Shown here: positions 1 through 11,039 of the stretch, piece by piece
How positions within the stretch are numbered: the first letter of the stretch is position 1
Layout of the letters: every line of letters starts with the position of its first letter
Source: Xanthostigma xanthostigma
Lineage: Eukaryota > Arthropoda > Insecta > Raphidioptera > Raphidiidae
Assembly: GCA_963575645.1 (NCBI GenBank)
Contig: OY754465.1
Span: 59,233,901-59,297,900 of the forward strand
Reading direction: 5' to 3'
DNA: 64,000 nt
Made by a program: the position numbers and the translations under genes
Notes under the pieces: model-generated
What the model was told of the DNA's origin: nothing
Database searches by the model: none
Seen by the model: the letters and a program-made list of their open reading frames with translations, nothing else

Positions 1-672
1 AATAAGGCTGTCTTTAAATTGTCTTAAAATGTTCATATCTACAGGAATTTTTATTTTGCTTAAATGTAATCGTTTTATAGGACAAAATAGCACTCAAAAT
101 TTTAAATATATAAATGGAAACACGAGTCGTCATGTTTACCCAGTGTGACGTCATTCTTGTAGTATGCAAACAAACGATTACACGAAGCTCGTTTACTGGT
201 TACTAATGTGTTTGTGACGTTTTATAAGTTATAATACATTATTATTATTATATAAATAATATACTTACTTACATTATAATTATTTTGTTTACTACAAGTC
301 TGACGTCACACTTCGAACCATCATGGCTGGCAGCTTTTTCAGAAAGTAAATTGTCAAAATGAAATTCTAAATCAAATTCGTGTTTTTGTGAATATATAAA
401 CCAGATTTCTTATTTGATACATTTTCGTTTCACAAAAATCATTTATTTTATAAATAATCTAATAATTATAACGGTATGGTACCCTCAGGGCGCGAGTTAC
501 ATAATATAATTATTATTTTTATGTACCTACGTATCAAGGGCAGGTGGCAAACCAATCCTAAAATTAAATCTGAATCGATTAACAATTCTTATCCTCAAGA
601 AAAATTTCTATCAAAACCGACATTAACGCGAACGAAGCCGCGGATAATAACTAGTCAAGAAATGCTTGTCCT
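1..672. other. intergenic DNA, no gene seen
   Basis: AT-rich sequence without a convincing exon. An open frame at 476-736 has no recognisable domain, low-complexity composition, and runs into a transposon end at 673, so I do not treat it as a gene. Confidence 0.5.
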
Positions 673-944
673 CAGTGGCGTAACTATACCTTTTGAGGCC
701 CGTGGCAAAATCGGATGGAGCCCTCCCTCAATGTAAAGAAGCTCAAATATTAATTATTTTTTAGATCAGTTCTGAAGAAGGTCCAAATCCGGATTGAAAC
801 GTTAATGTATTAATTAGTAACGAAGCTCAACCAACGTTATACATTTTTAATTTGTGTATGTTTTTTAGTAGATAATTTAAATTAATTGAATACTAAATAT
901 TGTAATAATAAATGTTAGGCCCGTGGCCTATTGTTACGCCACTG
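673..944. mobile_element. hAT-like MITE, 272 bp
   Basis: The ends are inverted repeats beginning CAGTGGCGTAAC on the left and ending GTTACGCCACTG on the right, followed inward by GGCCCGTGGC-type sequence on both arms. The flanking 8-mers are CTTGTCCT and GCTGTCCT (6 of 8 identical), as expected of an aged hAT 8-bp target-site duplication. No transposase is encoded. It contains a hammerhead-like core at 772-800. Confidence 0.7.
772..800 (+). other. hammerhead-ribozyme-like core motif
   Basis: CTGAAGA is followed by a possible helix II (GTCC with GGAT, one G-T pair) and then GAAAC. CUGANGA and GAAA are the conserved hammerhead core strings. ACGTT after the second string can pair with AACGT about 35 nt downstream as a helix III, but I could not draw a convincing helix I, so catalytic activity is unproven. 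Confidence 0.3.
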
Positions 945-1415
945 GCTGTCCTTAACTAAAGAATTTCTGTCTGCCATAATCGAGATTATCACCCGTAAGC
1001 ACAGACTCACCTCCTCGCATACCGGAATGCATGCATTCGGAGATACAAGCGAGGGGCACACGCGATATACCTACACACTGTCGGTTAGAGGTCCTACGAT
1101 CAACTGTTGCGTGACACGTTAGCGCTACGCCCCGCCGACACACACACACATCGTCTGCAATCTTCAGTTTGTTCGCTTTTATTTGCCCTTTTGCTGCAAT
1201 TGACGCAACCGTTTCGTATATTTTCATCCCTTATAAACTTTGCTGAAGTAAAACATTAATAAAAAATTAGTGCCTGACACGCTTCGAACTTAATTTCATA
1301 ATTAACTTTACAGTTCGGCCTCCTGGGAGCATCATTGCAAAATCGTGGTTGTTTGGAGGCAATAGTGCCTCCTACTGAATGCGCAAACGGTAATACATCT
1401 CCGGGTATTTTTTGG
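945..1415. other. intergenic DNA, no gene seen
   Basis: Mixed composition with slightly GC-richer sequence at 1000-1140. Overlapping short frames on both strands carry no recognisable motif. Confidence 0.4.
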
Positions 1416-1423
1416 TTTGACAA

Positions 1424-1951
1424 CAGCGTTGCCAGACGTCCCGATTTTTAAATCAAAATTAAATGTCCCGCGCGGGACAGGCTCAGTCCCGCTTTTAAAA
1501 GAAGTTAAATCTTCACAGAAATATCATGAATAAGTAATTCTTATAAATAAGTAATTATTCTCTTATTGTAAGTTGCAATTTGTAACACTCATCCACAGAC
1601 TATTGTTTGAAACACCATATTTTTCTAATGAATAAAACTTTTTTGATTTTGATTTGTTTTTTTTTTTTTTATTTTGAAGACGAATAAGACTCAACTATTT
1701 AACGATAGGGTAAATCTGATTTAAAATATTACCTATATCTTTATTAAAATACATTTTCTATGGCTATTTTTGCTGTATATTGTCACGTAAACGCAATTTT
1801 AATTCAAATAAAAAGATAAATAGGTATTTGAAAACTTCTGATTATATACGTTTTTTTACTATGTCCCGCTTTCGACGAAAGAATCCCGCTGTTTTCACTC
1901 AAAGAGTTCCAAAATCCCGACTTCGCAAAAAAAAAACTGCAGGCAACGCTG
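1424..1951. mobile_element. hAT-like MITE, 528 bp, perfect 8-bp duplication
   Basis: The termini are CAGCGTTGCC at the left and GGCAACGCTG at the right. The flanks carry an exact 8-bp duplication TTTGACAA at 1416-1423 and 1952-1959. CAG-type ends and an 8-bp duplication are diagnostic of the hAT superfamily. The interior has TCCCGCTTT-type repeats and a T-rich tract near 1655-1671, and no transposase frame. Confidence 0.85.
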
Positions 1952-2353
1952 TTTGACAACGAAATAATCATTAGCAACCTCGTACTATATGATATATCAC
2001 GTTACAATCTCATGTAGTTTGGCCAGCGTACCTACACCAGTTTAGAAACCGCATGCGGGATCCAGCGGGCTTACTTTTTATTTTCTCTCACTGCTCATCC
2101 TCCGTTATAGCGTTATAATATTTATAGGCTCTTTTACTCGGGAAGAAGCGTTTAAATAGTAAAATAATTTTTCAAATCGGTTCAGTCGGTAATTCCGGAA
2201 ATCAACTATAATAGGGGTGGCGAACCTTTTTACACGTACCTACGTGCCAATTTTTTTCAAAATTTTTTTATGTAGGTAACCATGACGTGGCGACAAGCAG
2301 CAAAAGAAATTTAGTTGTGAAAAAAAAATGAAAACGGCTCGACTTGTAACTTG

Positions 2354-3612
2354 ACTAGCGGCCCGTCCCGGTTTCGCCCGGGTGCCGGCAGTGGCGGATT
2401 TACCAGCAGGCTGAGTAGGCTGAAGCCTAGGGCGGCAAATTTTAAGGGGCGGCAGATTTAGTTTATAAGTTTTTTATTTCGATTTACAAAATTAAACAAA
2501 AAATTATTATCCACACAAAATACGAATTTCGAAAATTAAAGAGAAATCAAAATATTTAACAAAAATCGAAATATAGTCCTATATACAGTGCTAAATACTA
2601 AATATTTCAACATCTCTACATGAACAATTGCTAAGCGCTTTGTAAAATATCCTTTAATGATCATGAATTTTTAGAATATCGCAATAGCGATTCGATAAAA
2701 AAATTAAAAACAAAAAACACGGTTTTTTCAATATTTCTTTAAATCTTTAAGGTTATGTGAAAAAGTTATATTCATAAAAGTTGTAGATCCTTTTAATACC
2801 TACAACATTGCCATACAACATTTTTCGATTGGGGGTCAACTTTCGCCGGAAATAACGAAAAACCGCGTTTGACCCCTAAAATGCACCCCCCACATCCCTC
2901 CGGCCTTTTACGCATTTGAATTTTTGGTTTCTGTATTTCTGACGGCAGTTTCTTCCCTTCCTCATCATTCGTTTTCTGTTATTAATTTTGTCCTTGTCAA
3001 AAGCTAACTTCACTGGTCTATTAACTGATAAATTAAAAAAACATTGTTTCGGCAGGATTTTCGCAGGCAACCTTAGCGATCTTTCTTAATTGTGGTCTTA
3101 ACTATCATCTCTAATTTTTTCGTTCATCCACCTTATGACGACACATTTTCTAGTCTCTTGGACTATTAATTCTCAATGATACTAACCATACGAGAAAAGT
3201 TGGAACACAAATCATAAAGTTGGAATTTCATTGATAAAAAATGTAACTGATATGATTGTGGACTAAGGTATCAAAATTCAGAGGCGGCAAAAATTGAATA
3301 GCCTACAGGCGGCAAATCTGTAAATCCGCCACTGCGGGTGCGATAGATATAATTCTGCAAAATGTATTTTGCTCGCGGCCCGGCGTCTGAACTAATAGCT
3401 TTGAGAAAATTCTACCAGATTTGCTTCTGAACTAATAGCTTTGAGTAAATTCTATCAGATGTTACTAAAACAGTTTTTTTGAAAAAACACCGGAATTTTG
3501 TACAAAATATTTAATAAAAACTATCCTATAGCGTAAATTGCACCAATCAAAACACATTTACAATCGGTTCAGTGGTTTCGGAGATTAGCGCGGCCAAAAT
3601 TGTGACACGGTA
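2354..3612 (+). repeat. interspersed retroelement-like repeat, split by a later insertion
   Basis: It starts ACTAGCGGCCCG, has a TTTCGCCCGGGTG box, and ends with a CAATCGGTTCAGTGGTTTCG box near 3563. These boxes are common at the ends of arthropod non-LTR retroelement-derived repeats. An inverted copy lies at 55995-56316. The two halves here are separated by the element at 2389-3334. Assignment to a particular clade is not possible by eye. Confidence 0.6.
2389..3334. mobile_element. hAT-like element nested in another repeat
   Basis: The ends are CAGTGGCGGATTTAC and GTAAATCCGCCACTG. The flanks CGGGTGCC (2379-2386) and CGGGTGCG (3335-3342) match at 7 of 8 positions. The uninterrupted copy of the host repeat near 56280 carries this target sequence once, which supports the insertion event. 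Two extra G residues lie between the left flank and the terminus. No transposase frame was recognised. Confidence 0.75.
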
Positions 3613-3674
3613 ATTTTAAATATACATAATATACCTAGCCATACTCGCAGTTGATGTCCAAACTTAGTACTGTT

Positions 3675-4357
3675 CAATAAATAAAATTATCGACCAATTT
3701 TTCAGACAATTGGTTGTCTGTAAAGTCGGTTTACGGACGATAGTTTTACGTGATAACGTATTCCGCTCGAATATCATATTTAATAATACATAACCTAAAT
3801 TTTAGTAGCTGTCAAACTATATTTTTACCGACTAATAATTTGATCAGCCAAAGCAAAATACATATTTTTAAGCAATTATAAAAGACATTTAAAAGAATGT
3901 ATGTATATTATATATTTGTTAACAAACCGTATAATATATCTGCTGTTATGAAATGCAGATATCTCCAAAGATTTGTTTTTGATACAAAATGTAGCTGCGT
4001 TTGTGTACAAACTATCAATTGATCAATACATTTCCATTCGTTGTGAATAATATCATATTTTATCCATAATGACGGCGATCAGTTATTTTTAACAAAATAA
4101 AATGACATTTATTAATTATTATTAGCGCCATATTGCCATTGCCGATCGTGCCTCTCTATCGCTTATATCGCGCTCTCGCTTGCACGCTCAGGCTCTGGCG
4201 GAACGTGACACTTTTCGGAACGTTACACTTTTTCGTGCATGCAGCCGGTGTTTCATCAATTTATAAGACGTTATCACGTCAAAAATATATTGTCTGAAAA
4301 ATTAGTCGATAATTTTATTTATTGAAGAGTTCTAATCAGACGTTAATCAAAGATTTG
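3675..4357. mobile_element. foldback-plus-tail element, long copy (683 bp)
   Basis: Arms of about 35 bp (AATAAATAAAATTATCGACC and its reverse complement near 4290-4325) enclose a roughly 590-bp interior. Past the right arm lies a one-sided tail (GAAGAGTTCTAATCAGACG, then TTAATCAAAGATTTG). The 85-bp copy at 20220 and the 342-bp copy at 62453 share arms and tail. The interior includes the 56-bp conserved core at 3710-3765. ACTGTTC at 3669-3675 and 4367-4373 may be remnants of the target duplication. Confidence 0.7.
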
Positions 4358-4748
4358 GATTAAAGGACTGTTCCCCAGTCAAAGCCTCTCAGTTGTCGAA
4401 CGTTTATAATGTATAATGAAATATGTGGTTAATATCGACCTTTGCGCGAGCGAAGCCGCGAGCAAAAAAATAAAAGTGGTCTGAACCGTAGCATATTTTG
4501 CAATTTACAAAAGTCTTTCAGTAAAATGAGTCATTGAATGCAGACAATGTTACTTATATCAACTTATATACATAAACGTTATTGTTACGCGCCCAAACAA
4601 TAATATTTTTGTCACGGTCCAGGTATGGAGTATCATTATAATAAAGGTACTACATATACACATACTCAAGTTCATCAAAGGCTTAGACCCTTCGACACAC
4701 AACACGCAGATCGAGCGACTCTGATAATAATATACAGTGTAAACTCCA

Positions 4749-5216
4749 TTTATTCAACTCATGCGCGTTATTCATGTTTTATCATGCCTAAAAACCGAAC
4801 CCTAAATAGTTATTTACCGACTGGTGACAATTACTTGTCATAACTCAATGAAGATTCCTACTAGCTCGGCCATTGTGGAGTAATGAAAATAAACGTAACT
4901 ATTTTCTGAGTCGTAACGAAATAGTAGGTAACAGCAACTTCCTGTTGTTACCCATTGAGACTAAAATTGAGAGGCCGAATGTTTTCGACATAGAGTTTAT
5001 TCATAACCGGCTAACCTCAAACCAAAACATTGAATCGTGCTGTTTGGTGCTGTTAGTATTGACAGTTTTTTTATAAAGAAATAAATAGATATTTACAACA
5101 TCTCATTATAATTAAAACATGAATAACGCGCAATTGTTGAATAAAATTATGGGCGCAACTTGTAGGCTAAGTCATGACACGCCATGAATGACTTAGACTA
5201 TAACCAATAACTATTA
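4749..5216 (+). repeat. 468-bp inverted-repeat element, copy 1
   Basis: It is nearly identical to 45046-45521. Within it GCGCGTTATTCATGTTTTA near the left end is mirrored by TAAAACATGAATAACGCGC near 5117-5135. A second short hairpin (TAGGCTAAGTCAT with ATGACTTAGACTA) follows to the end. The two copies begin at TTTATTCAACTCATG and stop at CCAATAACTATTA, with unrelated DNA outside. Short frames inside have no known domain. Confidence 0.75.
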
Positions 5217-5429
5217 ACGTCACTCGATATAACGACAAACTCATTAAAACGTCGAAATTACTTAACTCTAGTTCAGTGATGGCGAACCTATGACCAGCGG
5301 GTCAGATATTGACCCACGCAGAGATGTTTAAATATCTTTGGACCCACGTATTTATTTCTATAAACTCATTTTTTATCTCCCAAAAGAGAGAAAGACTTGC
5401 TTCTTACACTGCATCACTAAGAGCTGTTA
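5217..5429. other. intergenic DNA with a hAT-like end fragment
   Basis: CAGTGATGGCGAACCTATGA at 5275-5294 resembles the terminus of hAT-derived elements, but I found no matching right end. A similar orphan end, GGGGTGGCGAACCTTTT, occurs near 2214. Confidence 0.4.
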
Positions 5430-5580
5430 CTGTTTTTTTCTGTAAGCTTTCTTTTCCTGGGGTTTGTATCCCGACGTTGACATATATTGTTTGAAAAATT
5501 AAATTTTTTCTAATGTTGATAGCGTTGTAACAATTGGTGTTCTTAACAATTGTAGCAAACAGTATAGCTAGTAGCTACTC
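5430..5580 (+). repeat. SINE-like repeat with tRNA B-box-like segment, copy 1
   Basis: GGGGTTTGTATCCCGA followed by GTTTGA, TTTTTTCTAAT, TGTAACAAT and TGTAGCAA blocks matches the copy at 12775-12900, where the box reads GGGGTTCGTATCCCGA. The box resembles a Pol III B box. No convincing A box was found, so tRNA ancestry is tentative. Confidence 0.4.
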
Positions 5581-5750
5581 TGTAATGTATCATAGTAATT
5601 ACGAACTATACTGTAAAAGAATTCATCAACATAATTTTAATATGGGTAGTATTTAAACGAGTGACTGTAAATTACAATTATTTTGGGTGACAAAAATAAT
5701 CAATTTGGGTTACTGTAATACAGTGAGCGACTGACTGTGCGTGACGAGAA

Positions 5751-6325
5751 AATAATAGTTGGGTGACTAAATTACTAAGTGAGCGACTAAATTAAAGTTG
5801 TTAATAGTTAATTGTTTGAATAGAACTGCGTTTTCTAAAAAATATATATTTAATCGACTGTCAATTAAATATGCATTTTTTAGAAAACTGCAGTTCTATT
5901 CAAACAATTAACTATTTAATTCGCATACCCCGTTATCGTTCACCCCGGAATTGTTTTTTTAAAAACTCTACATTTGCCCCTTCCCGTTTCACTGCGAGAC
6001 AATTCGCATACCCCTTTATCGTTCACCCCGGAATTATAATTCGCATACCCGTTTATCGTTCACCCCGGAATTATTTTTTTAAAAACTACACCTTTGCCCC
6101 ATCGCGATTCACTGCGAGACAATTCGCATACCCCTTTATCAAAAAAAGCGGTGCGGTTTTCAATCTTCATGAAAATGTGAGTTTAAGTTGTAGTCTCAAA
6201 GTGAAAAAAAAAATAAAAAGTAAAAACAAAAGAAGATATCTGCTTCAAAATTACCGAAGACATTCTAGTCGCTCACTTAGTAATTTAGTCACTCACTTAG
6301 TAATTTAGTCACCCAACTATTGTTT
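5751..6325. mobile_element. composite foldback element with tandem repeats
   Basis: The outer arm AATAGTTGGGTGACTAAATT at 5754 is mirrored near 6301-6325; the right arm carries an extra direct repeat of TCACTCACTTAGTAATTTAG. Inside, an inverted repeat (AATAGTTAATTGTTTGAATA at about 5803, mirrored at about 5898-5920) is followed by at least four direct copies of ATTCGCATACCC, most followed by GTTCACCCCGGAATT (5919-6140). The long open frame at 5871-6308 simply reads through these repeats. Confidence 0.6.
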
Positions 6326-8401
6326 TAATATCTCAAGTTATTAAAACAGTATCTCATCATCAGTCACCAAATTTTTTTTTTATTCGATCGTTTTATAATT
6401 CCCCTTTTAATATGAAAAAAAAGTACCTAACTAGATTAAATGTCTTATAAAACCCGACGCGTTAAACGCTGTAAACTTTCCAACACTCGAGACGGTACAG
6501 CACTGGCCGTTTCAGGGTAGAATCTCGGGTTAACCGAGCACCAAAGTTACAGGAAGAAAGCACGCAATAGATTTATACTTCCTGGTTATATATTTATTCT
6601 TGTGGTTTTGCACTCTGGTGAGATTGTTATACTTCCCTATAGTAATTGCAGTCAACAGTAATTTGAGTCATTTATATACTTCTTGTTCTAGATATAGTTA
6701 GTCTAAGGGCATTCCGGTTCTGACCGTTTTTACCGACGGCGGTGTTGCGTATCGGCAGGGAACACACCGAGGCCCCGGGCGCTGGGGGCGAAGGTTTGTG
6801 CCAACGGACCGTGACATACAACATATCCTATAGTACGGTTCAAAATTAATTGTCAGTGATTCATATACACATCATTCACAATGTAATAATATGCAGTACA
6901 GTCCTTATGCAATGAGACATTGTTACATTGCTTTGCCGCTCCATTAAACTTGTTAGTAACCGTGTATAGCTCACTGACAAGTATTTCTGTACAGTACTTT
7001 ATATATATTTTGACTAGCGGCCCGGTCCGGCTTCGCCCGAATTTGTAGATTACTACCGTAAGAAAACACTCAAATGACTGTATAAATTATTTATATACAG
7101 TGTAAACTCTATATAATATATCTATATATTTCTTCAACGTATTGTTTGGTTTACATTCTTACCCATATGTTGAAAATAGCGTAACAACCACTCTCAATAG
7201 CGAAACAATACTTCATTGTTTAGAGTTTAGACCCCAATAATGTGATTCTTAGAAATGTGTTCATTTGTTTGTTGTAACTTGTAATTGACGGAAACTGAAA
7301 GGTTATTAGAAAAATTATTTTTATTTAACAAAGATGATCCCACTATTGATAATTATAATAAAATAAATAATTAATAAAAACTGCCCAATTTTTTTTTTAT
7401 TTTTTAAGAAATGACAAAAGTCAAAAAAAGCAATTTATTTTTTACCGCGTAAAGCGTGCGTTCAAAAGCTGGCAACACCTTACATCGGTTATCGCGGGCT
7501 ATAGAGACGCAAGTAGCAAAAGCGTTGAGCTAAGCCGTCAGATGGCATCATGCAACATTGCTGTGACGTTGTTCAGCGTTGCTCACTGTTTCAAAATTAA
7601 AGCCGTCAGATGGCAGTATGCCGTATTTACAATATGAAGGTCAGATGACAGTCGAAGTGTTGACGTTGTTTGAAAATTATAGCCATTAGATGGCAGACGT
7701 TGTTCAGCGTTGCTGTTAATCAATTAATTTACAAAAACAAAAGCAATAATAAATTTTTTAGTTGTCGATGTCAGTAGAGCAAGCAATTATCTGTAAAATG
7801 ATATATAATTTATGTGGAGAAATTGTGTGGTTTTTTCTAAAAAGGGAGGCAAATATCTTTAACCTTAACGTATTAATATAATATATGATTGTTAAGTACT
7901 GTAAAGTACTATTTTTATGTGCAATGTTCTTGTAATCACGAACATTATACGTATTACTTCTTCTGTTGAAGTTATGCATATTTTGTTTATAAAATAAAAC
8001 ACAATGTATAATAAAAATACTGTAGATAGTTAACAAATAAAAAATTAAAAATTTTAAAAAGCGGTCTGCATGATTGTTTGGAATTTACACCTGCTATCAG
8101 TCTAATAAAATATCCGGTCCCTTGAATTTTCTACATAGAGTTTGCACTGTATTTATAAATATTTATATAAGTTATTGTATTGCCAGGGGTTCTTAATACG
8201 TGTGCAAATTTTCAAATTATTCAGGCGTCTGGAAGTAGGTGAAAATTAAATTGATTGAAAGTTCAAGTGAAATTAAAAAGAAAAATGTTGAAATAATGGA
8301 ATACTACACCGTAAATGTAGTTGCCTACCTTTAGGTAATAAATTTAGAACTGCCTTTATTTCGTTGTTTTCAAAGCAAACTGAAATAATTTGATATTTTT
8401 A
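6326..8401. other. intergenic DNA with scattered repeat debris
   Basis: No gene was recognised. A GC-rich block at 6710-6830 (GGCCCCGGGCGCTGGGGGCG) has no identifiable origin. ACTAGCGGCCCGGTCCGG at 7014 is a retroelement-repeat end. Three degenerate units carrying CAGATGGCA or TAGATGGCA occur at about 7536, 7603 and 7686. The rest is AT-rich. Confidence 0.4.
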
Positions 8402-8724
8402 TAGTACGCGCCACGAATCTAAAAGTTTCGGAAGTTAGATACGAATGCAGGCTTGCGCTTGTACAGTCTGTTGAAAAACTACAAACTCGCAACTCAACAA
8501 AACTAACATAGCAATAACAACTTGACAATAGCGTACTCGATTGTACTTTAAAGCAGAAAAGCGACAAGTAACAAAGGCAACGAGCGATCACAGCCAATCA
8601 CCGACGAGCGCACGTTCCGTACAGGTAGCTGAGAGGTAGTGGGAGTATCAACGGTTCTAAAATGTGCTTTTGCGACGCTGTTTGTGACTAACTTCCGAAC
8701 CTTTTAGATCCGTGGCGCGTACTA
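8402..8724. mobile_element. TA-target MITE, 323 bp (Tc1/mariner-like)
   Basis: Terminal inverted repeats of about 38 bp start TAGTACGCGCCACGAATCTA on the left and mirror it with a few mismatches on the right, ending CGTACTA. A TA dinucleotide flanks each side (8400-8401, 8725-8726). The superfamily call rests only on the TA target and inverted repeats. The internal open frame has no transposase motif. Confidence 0.6.
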
Positions 8725-8726
8725 TA

Positions 8727-9477
8727 CCCATTACATATTCGTTACAAAGAAAAAAAACAATTTCTATAGTTTTATATTCTTTATATTAACGGAAATTTGT
8801 ACAATGAGTTGTTGAACAAGCTTTAATAAAAAAAAAAAGTTTGTATGTTGATGGAAGACCACATCAAAATCCTTTAAAGCTAATTACATACTAAAACACG
8901 CACTAATACAGCAGAAACAATGACTCAAGCTTCAAGGGAAATGCCAAAAAGTTAAATGATCGAGTTTTCAACTTACTAAAGGCTTCGAGATATCAATATT
9001 TTTTTTATTTACATTTTCGACATACACAGGCATAATTTCTAGGTATGGTTTTTCAAGTTGTAGACATCGTGAAATAAAAATTTGACTTATACCATTGATT
9101 AAAATATTATTACCTTACTCAATGCTTATACTTCTTTGAATTGGCCGACAATCAACTTTTAACGATTAATATTTGATTATTTTGAGTTAAACAGTCTAAC
9201 AGATAATAAACTTTGACTTACAGAGGTTGTAAAATGTACAAGTCGCATATTTCGATACTGGAACTTCCAATTACAGAATGTAATATACTACTTCGTAGTG
9301 AAGTCATATTTAGTTCGAGTTAATTTAAATAATTCAAGTTATAGTGTTTTTGAGTTTCAGCGAAAGGGATTGGCCAATTTCTTCGACTTGAGAGGATTTC
9401 TGCTTAATGATGTTTCGAGTTTCCACTGTATATCAGTACATTTTTGATCAAGTGCGCGATTCTATTACCTCTGTTAG
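8727..9477. other. intergenic AT-rich DNA, nothing recognised
   Basis: No exon-like composition, splice-bounded frame or clear repeat boundary is seen here. Confidence 0.4.
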
Positions 9478-9637
9478 CTGGGTTGCAGAAAGGATTGTCA
9501 AAAAATTTGATTTGACAATGGCTTTAGATTTTAAACATACATATTTCTCCATATGAAAAGCATAGCAGATTTTTAAATCGATCCTGCTCGAAAAATAATT
9601 GATCGATTGACGCGATATTTTTCTTGAACCGTGCATA

Positions 9638-10506
9638 TACAGGGTGAGTCAGACCACCCGTATCAGTCGTTTTTTTCGAAAACGGTTAGTCGTAGAGAGT
9701 TGTGTCAAAAATCTGTATTATAAAAGCCCTAATGAAGAATCGAATGGTGATATTTTTTTCCCCCGGAAAGGTCGGCTTTCCTGTTAGTTTGCTCCGGAAT
9801 GTTCAGAACTCCGGAATGTTAAATGGCACGATAGGTCGAAAGTGGTATTGTTGAAAAGATCTTTAAAAAATAGGAAAGTTTTGTAGGACATTTTTTTTTT
9901 GTTACTGCCACCCCTGTTAAGTAATATTCGTTTGAAATTATTAAATTAACATGTCAGAATAACAAACTTAATTTTAAAAGTCGGCATTTAAAATCTAGTT
10001 ACCTAATTAAACAATGTCACAAATGTTCAAACTGACTTCAATTTACTTCTAAACACTGCGGAGCTTTTCTAGATATGTTATGAGTACCTGGAAGTATTTT
10101 CCGACAAAAAAAAAACAATTGCAATTATTGAAAACTTATTGTGACATAGTTTAATTAGGTAACTAGATTAAAATGTTGACTTTTAAAATTAAGAATGTAA
10201 TTTAATAATTTCAAACGAATATTACTTAACAGGGGTGGCAGTAACAAAAAAAAATGTCCTTCAAAACTTTCTTATTTTTTAAAGATCTTTTCAACAATAC
10301 CACTTTCGACCTATCGTGCCATTTAACATTCCGGAGTTCTGAACATTCCGGAGCAAACTAACAGGAAAGCCGACCTTTCTGGGGGAAAAAATATCACCAT
10401 TCGATTCTTCATTAGGGCTTTTATAATACAGATTTTTGACACAACTCTCTACGACTAACCGTTTTTGAAAAAAACGACTGATACGGGTGGTCTGACTCAC
10501 CCTGTA
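9638..10506. mobile_element. 869-bp TA-target element with ~385-bp inverted arms
   Basis: TACAGGGTGAGTCAGACCAC opens the element and its reverse complement closes it. TA occurs on both flanks (9636-9637, 10507-10508). The arms remain complementary for about 385 bp with few differences (for example CCCCCGG against CTGGGGG), leaving a spacer of about 100 bp. Such long arms would fold into a long double-stranded RNA if transcribed. It encodes no recognisable transposase. Confidence 0.8.
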
Positions 10507-10509
10507 TAG

Positions 10510-10663
10510 GTTCGTTCTAAGCAGCCAGCAAACAGTTCCGAAACCGTCACCCGCATGCGCAGTAGGTAAAACGTGTTCTAAAACCGCCACTAACAGCTTC
10601 GTTTTACCTAGTGCGCATGCAGGTGGCGGTTTCGGAACCGTTTGCTGGCTGCTTGGAACGAAC
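10510..10663. mobile_element. 154-bp palindromic element
   Basis: GTTCGTTCTAAGCAGCCAGC at the left mirrors GCTGGCTGCTTGGAACGAAC at the right, and the arms include TGCGCA and GGTAAAACG segments. It abuts the right end of the 9638-10506 element, separated only by the TA and two bases. No target duplication is evident. Confidence 0.7.
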
Positions 10664-11039
10664 TTTATGTATTTAGGATCGTTTTTTGTACAGTTCCCAC
10701 TTCAAAACGATCTTTTTCTATATGGAACCATCATTTGTTTTTTTGTGAATCTATTGTTCTAGATGACAGGGAATTTTAAATATGATAATGGACTGCTCCT
10801 GATGATGGAAGCTGTAATGACATGATCGCAATTTAAGGTTATTGTCACATCAATTTTTTTTAACAATTCTTTCTACAACCCAGCAATAGATTTGTACAAC
10901 ATTGTTAATTTCTTGTCGCTTTCTAACAAATTTTGCATTACATAAGGTAAAAAATTTAACAGCGCTGTACTAATCTAACAGAGATTACAGAATAGATAGC
11001 AATATCTCTGTTATTTGTTTTAGAGTGTATCAAGCTTAA

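Larger units (their letters stand above)
9478..10885. mobile_element. GCTGGGTTGCAGAAAG-ended element with two nested insertions
   Basis: The left end GCTGGGTTGCAGAAAGGATT is mirrored at 10860-10885 by ACAATTCT, TTCTACAACCCAGC. Related sequence occurs at 25915-26872 and 43119 onward, with a right end near 40940-40970. This copy is interrupted by a TA-target element (9638-10506) and by a palindrome (10510-10663). The interior TTTTTCTATATGG and AATCGATCC blocks recur in the other copies. No transposase frame is visible. Confidence 0.65.

Noticed and set aside
476-736. 86-codon plus-strand open frame
   Set aside because: No domain, low-complexity composition, and it runs through the left end of a hAT-like element.
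5919-6140. CRISPR-like array
   Set aside because: The direct repeats are few, imperfect, unevenly spaced and inside a eukaryotic foldback element.
5871-6308. 145-codon open frame with repeated peptide units
   Set aside because: The frame is produced by the tandem DNA repeat inside a foldback element; no signal, family or splice support.
6710-6830. LTR retrotransposon end
   Set aside because: The GC-rich patch lacks a matching second LTR, TG...CA ends or coding remnants in the neighbourhood.
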